DNA of 64,000 nt from Siphonodentalium dalli (lineage: Eukaryota; Mollusca; Scaphopoda; Gadilida; Siphonodentaliidae): assembly GCA_032622095.1 (NCBI GenBank), contig CP136062.1, forward strand, positions 143,114,351 through 143,178,350, in the 5' to 3' direction. The first letter of the stretch is position 1, and each line of letters opens with the position of its first letter. This document shows, in pieces, positions 41,801 to 44,800 of this stretch. A program made the translations under genes and the position numbers. Below the pieces are notes generated by a model that did no database searches, was not told the DNA's origin, and saw only the letters and a list, made by a program, of their open reading frames with translations.

Positions 41801-44800
41801 CACCAAATTCACCCTCTGGGAACCTCATTCTGCTGAGATGTAAGCAGAATGAGGTCCCCAGAGGGTAAATTTGGTGATGCTAGCCCGCTATGCGGGGTAG
41901 CATCACTAAATTCACCCTCTGGGGACCTCATTCTGCAAATGACAGACACACTATTTCAAGGCTTGGCATTATACACTAATGAATCTATAAATGAGTTACC
42001 ACACAATTCCTGCCAGCTTATAATAATGCCCTAAATAATCGACTCCTTAACCACAGCAGAATTATGGGTGAGAGTTACAATGAATGGCAACAAGCCATAT
42101 TTCCGATTAAATCCTGAAAAGTTACCCAAAATTCTGCTGTGTTAAAGGAGTCGATTATTTAAAGCATTACTGTATACATCTTTAATGAAATGCAAATAAA
42201 GTTTCAAATTTACCTTTAACTTTTCTAATTTGTGATAGGTTTCATTTCTTGCATGTCTCAGTTTATCAAGCTGTTTTTGTGGATCTAGTATAGACAACTT
42301 CTGAACTTCAGACGACAATGCTTCAGCTTTATTCTGAGGTTTAAGAATAGAGAGACTCTGCACCTCGGATGTCATTTCATCAACTTTCTTCTGAGGCTTA
42401 AGAATAGTCAGACCCTGCACCTCGGACGACAGCGCATCAACTTTCTTCTCGACGACCTTTTTCGCCACTGCCTCAGCCTCTTCCTCTTCTTCATCACTGA
42501 TACAGATCACCTCATTGCGTCGATATTCAGATGAAGCTGATTTCGAAGTGCTTACACTAGAAACTTCATCACCAAGTTCTTGAACTACACTGCCAGATGG
42601 TTTAGATATAACGCCTGAATCTCGATCAAGATCGCTCGATTGATGAGATTTGTCTGATATTGGTTTAGACTTTACTGGTTTGGGGCTTCTGTATTCAGTA
42701 AAGCTGGTTGAAGACAGATCATCAGATGAAATGGCATGAGCGACATCTTTATGTTTCTGGATTTTCGCTATATCACTGTTAGGTTTAGCATTCAAGGCAG
42801 CAAAAGTAGCGAATGTCACATCAGAGTTATTGGACTCAGGCTGTTGCTCTTTCATCACATTTTCCATATGACCTTTACCTTCAGATGCTGGCTTTATTTT
42901 GAACTTCTTGTACAGTTCGTGTTTTGCAGCTGATATATCAGCAGATTTCTGTTTGTTCAAATCTGATTCAGTTGAAACATCTTTTTCTGAAAGTAAGATG
43001 AGATTAAATTGGATACAAGTGAAATAAATCCACTGCATGTATTTAAACCGTTCTATACTAAATACACATTGACGAGTAGTTAGTTCCCTTAGGAAATGTT
43101 CAGACAAAAGACATTTCTTGAATATATTATCTGAACATTTACAACCAATAATAGTTATCCTTCTGGTCTTCTATCTTTTCGTCTGTATGCCATTTGCTCA
43201 CTTTTCCTGAACACCCATCCAAATGAATAATAGACCAATCCAATGTATACTTAAATCTGAACTTTTCCCACCAATGAATATGGATCATTCTGCACTTGTA
43301 TTATCTGCTTTTCTGTCAGTCGTCTGCTTTTGCTTTTATTACGGGGACACACTCTAAAATGAATAACAGACCATTCGCATGTATACTTTTATAACTGAAT
43401 GTGAGAAGCCATTTGGTATAGAAATGGTTAAATTGTATCAAAGTGAAACAAATCGATTGCATGTAGTTAACCCTTCTATGACTGGAGCTTCCTGAAATTT
43501 TGTGAAAACCCTGTGCCAATGCAATCTCTTATATATGTGAGTCTCCCATAGGGAGCCTCGCATATATAAGAGAATACATAGGCCTAACAATAATTACCTT
43601 GACCTTGTAAGCCAATGCATTCTCTTATATATGCGAGATTCCCTATTGGCGACTCACACATATAAGAGAATGCACTGGCACAGGATATTTAATGGTGCAC
43701 CTGCGCAGCTTCCATCATGAAAAGGTTAAAGGCCCAAGGCAGTTTGGAACCTAAAATTATAACTGATAATTTTTGCTTCTGTCCAGCTTTAAGGACCAAA
43801 TAGGTCAATATCTACGAAAAATAGTTTATTATCAAATTTAATGCCTTGGAAATTACCACCTCAGCGACAAAAAGGACCTTTTTTCCTGGAGTCCTTATGG
43901 CATGAAGATTGTATACGGCAAATTATAGAATTAGAAACGTGTTGGGTGGTGGGACAAGGTGGGTGTTTTCCTGCGTTCATAATAGCAATGACTGGTATCC
44001 AATGGAATAAAACTTGACACTATTAATTTCAGTTGACAGCGGCTCTGTAGATGTTTTATAGCCGAGGTAAAATGTCTTAATATCATTTTGCCCAGAGAAA
44101 TTCTTGATAATTAACAGGGATAGTGAATTAAGAAGATTTTATGGAACACTTATGATAGCCTTTTATATCTGACATATCTTACCGACTGACACACTTTGCT
44201 TCATTTCTTTTTCCTGCATCTCATTCTGGTTTACCTCCTTGACAACTAGATTTTCTTTGCTTTGTCCCGATTCGTGACTCAAATTGAGTCTTGCTGTTTG
44301 AGAATCTTGAAAATTATGATCCTTCAACACCTGAAGTAGCAAAAATTATAAGAATTAGCTATACAGGTAGACAAAGTGATTAACTTCTTTAATTAATTCT
44401 TTTAAAGTATTGTTCAATTTGTTGTACTATTAAAAGTGAAAATGCCACATACATGTAAGGCCAAAACAAAAAAAAGAGTTTTGGTTCTCAGGCCCCGCCG
44501 CATTGAATAAAAAGGGCCGCATTAGGCCTTTTTATTGCAATGCCTGATGTTATGACAAAAAAACTTCCGAATAAATAAATTTGAAAAAAAACAACTTTTT
44601 TTTTTTTTTTTTTGATTTTATCAACATGTCCATAGCAGATATGTGTTTAATATTAGTGTGCATTGAGCTCTAACATGTAATGTGTTAAAAAGTGACTTGC
44701 AGGCGTACAACATGAAGTAGATTACTACAATTAAGAAAATGATTAGCTGATCCTCATGCTCTTCTTACAATTAGTCATTGTGAACAACTTACACTAATTG

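Noticed and set aside
42142-42213. Frame extension beyond TTF2 exon 3
   Set aside because: Past a clear GTAAAT donor and into a foldback MITE; exon 4 joins in phase at 42214.
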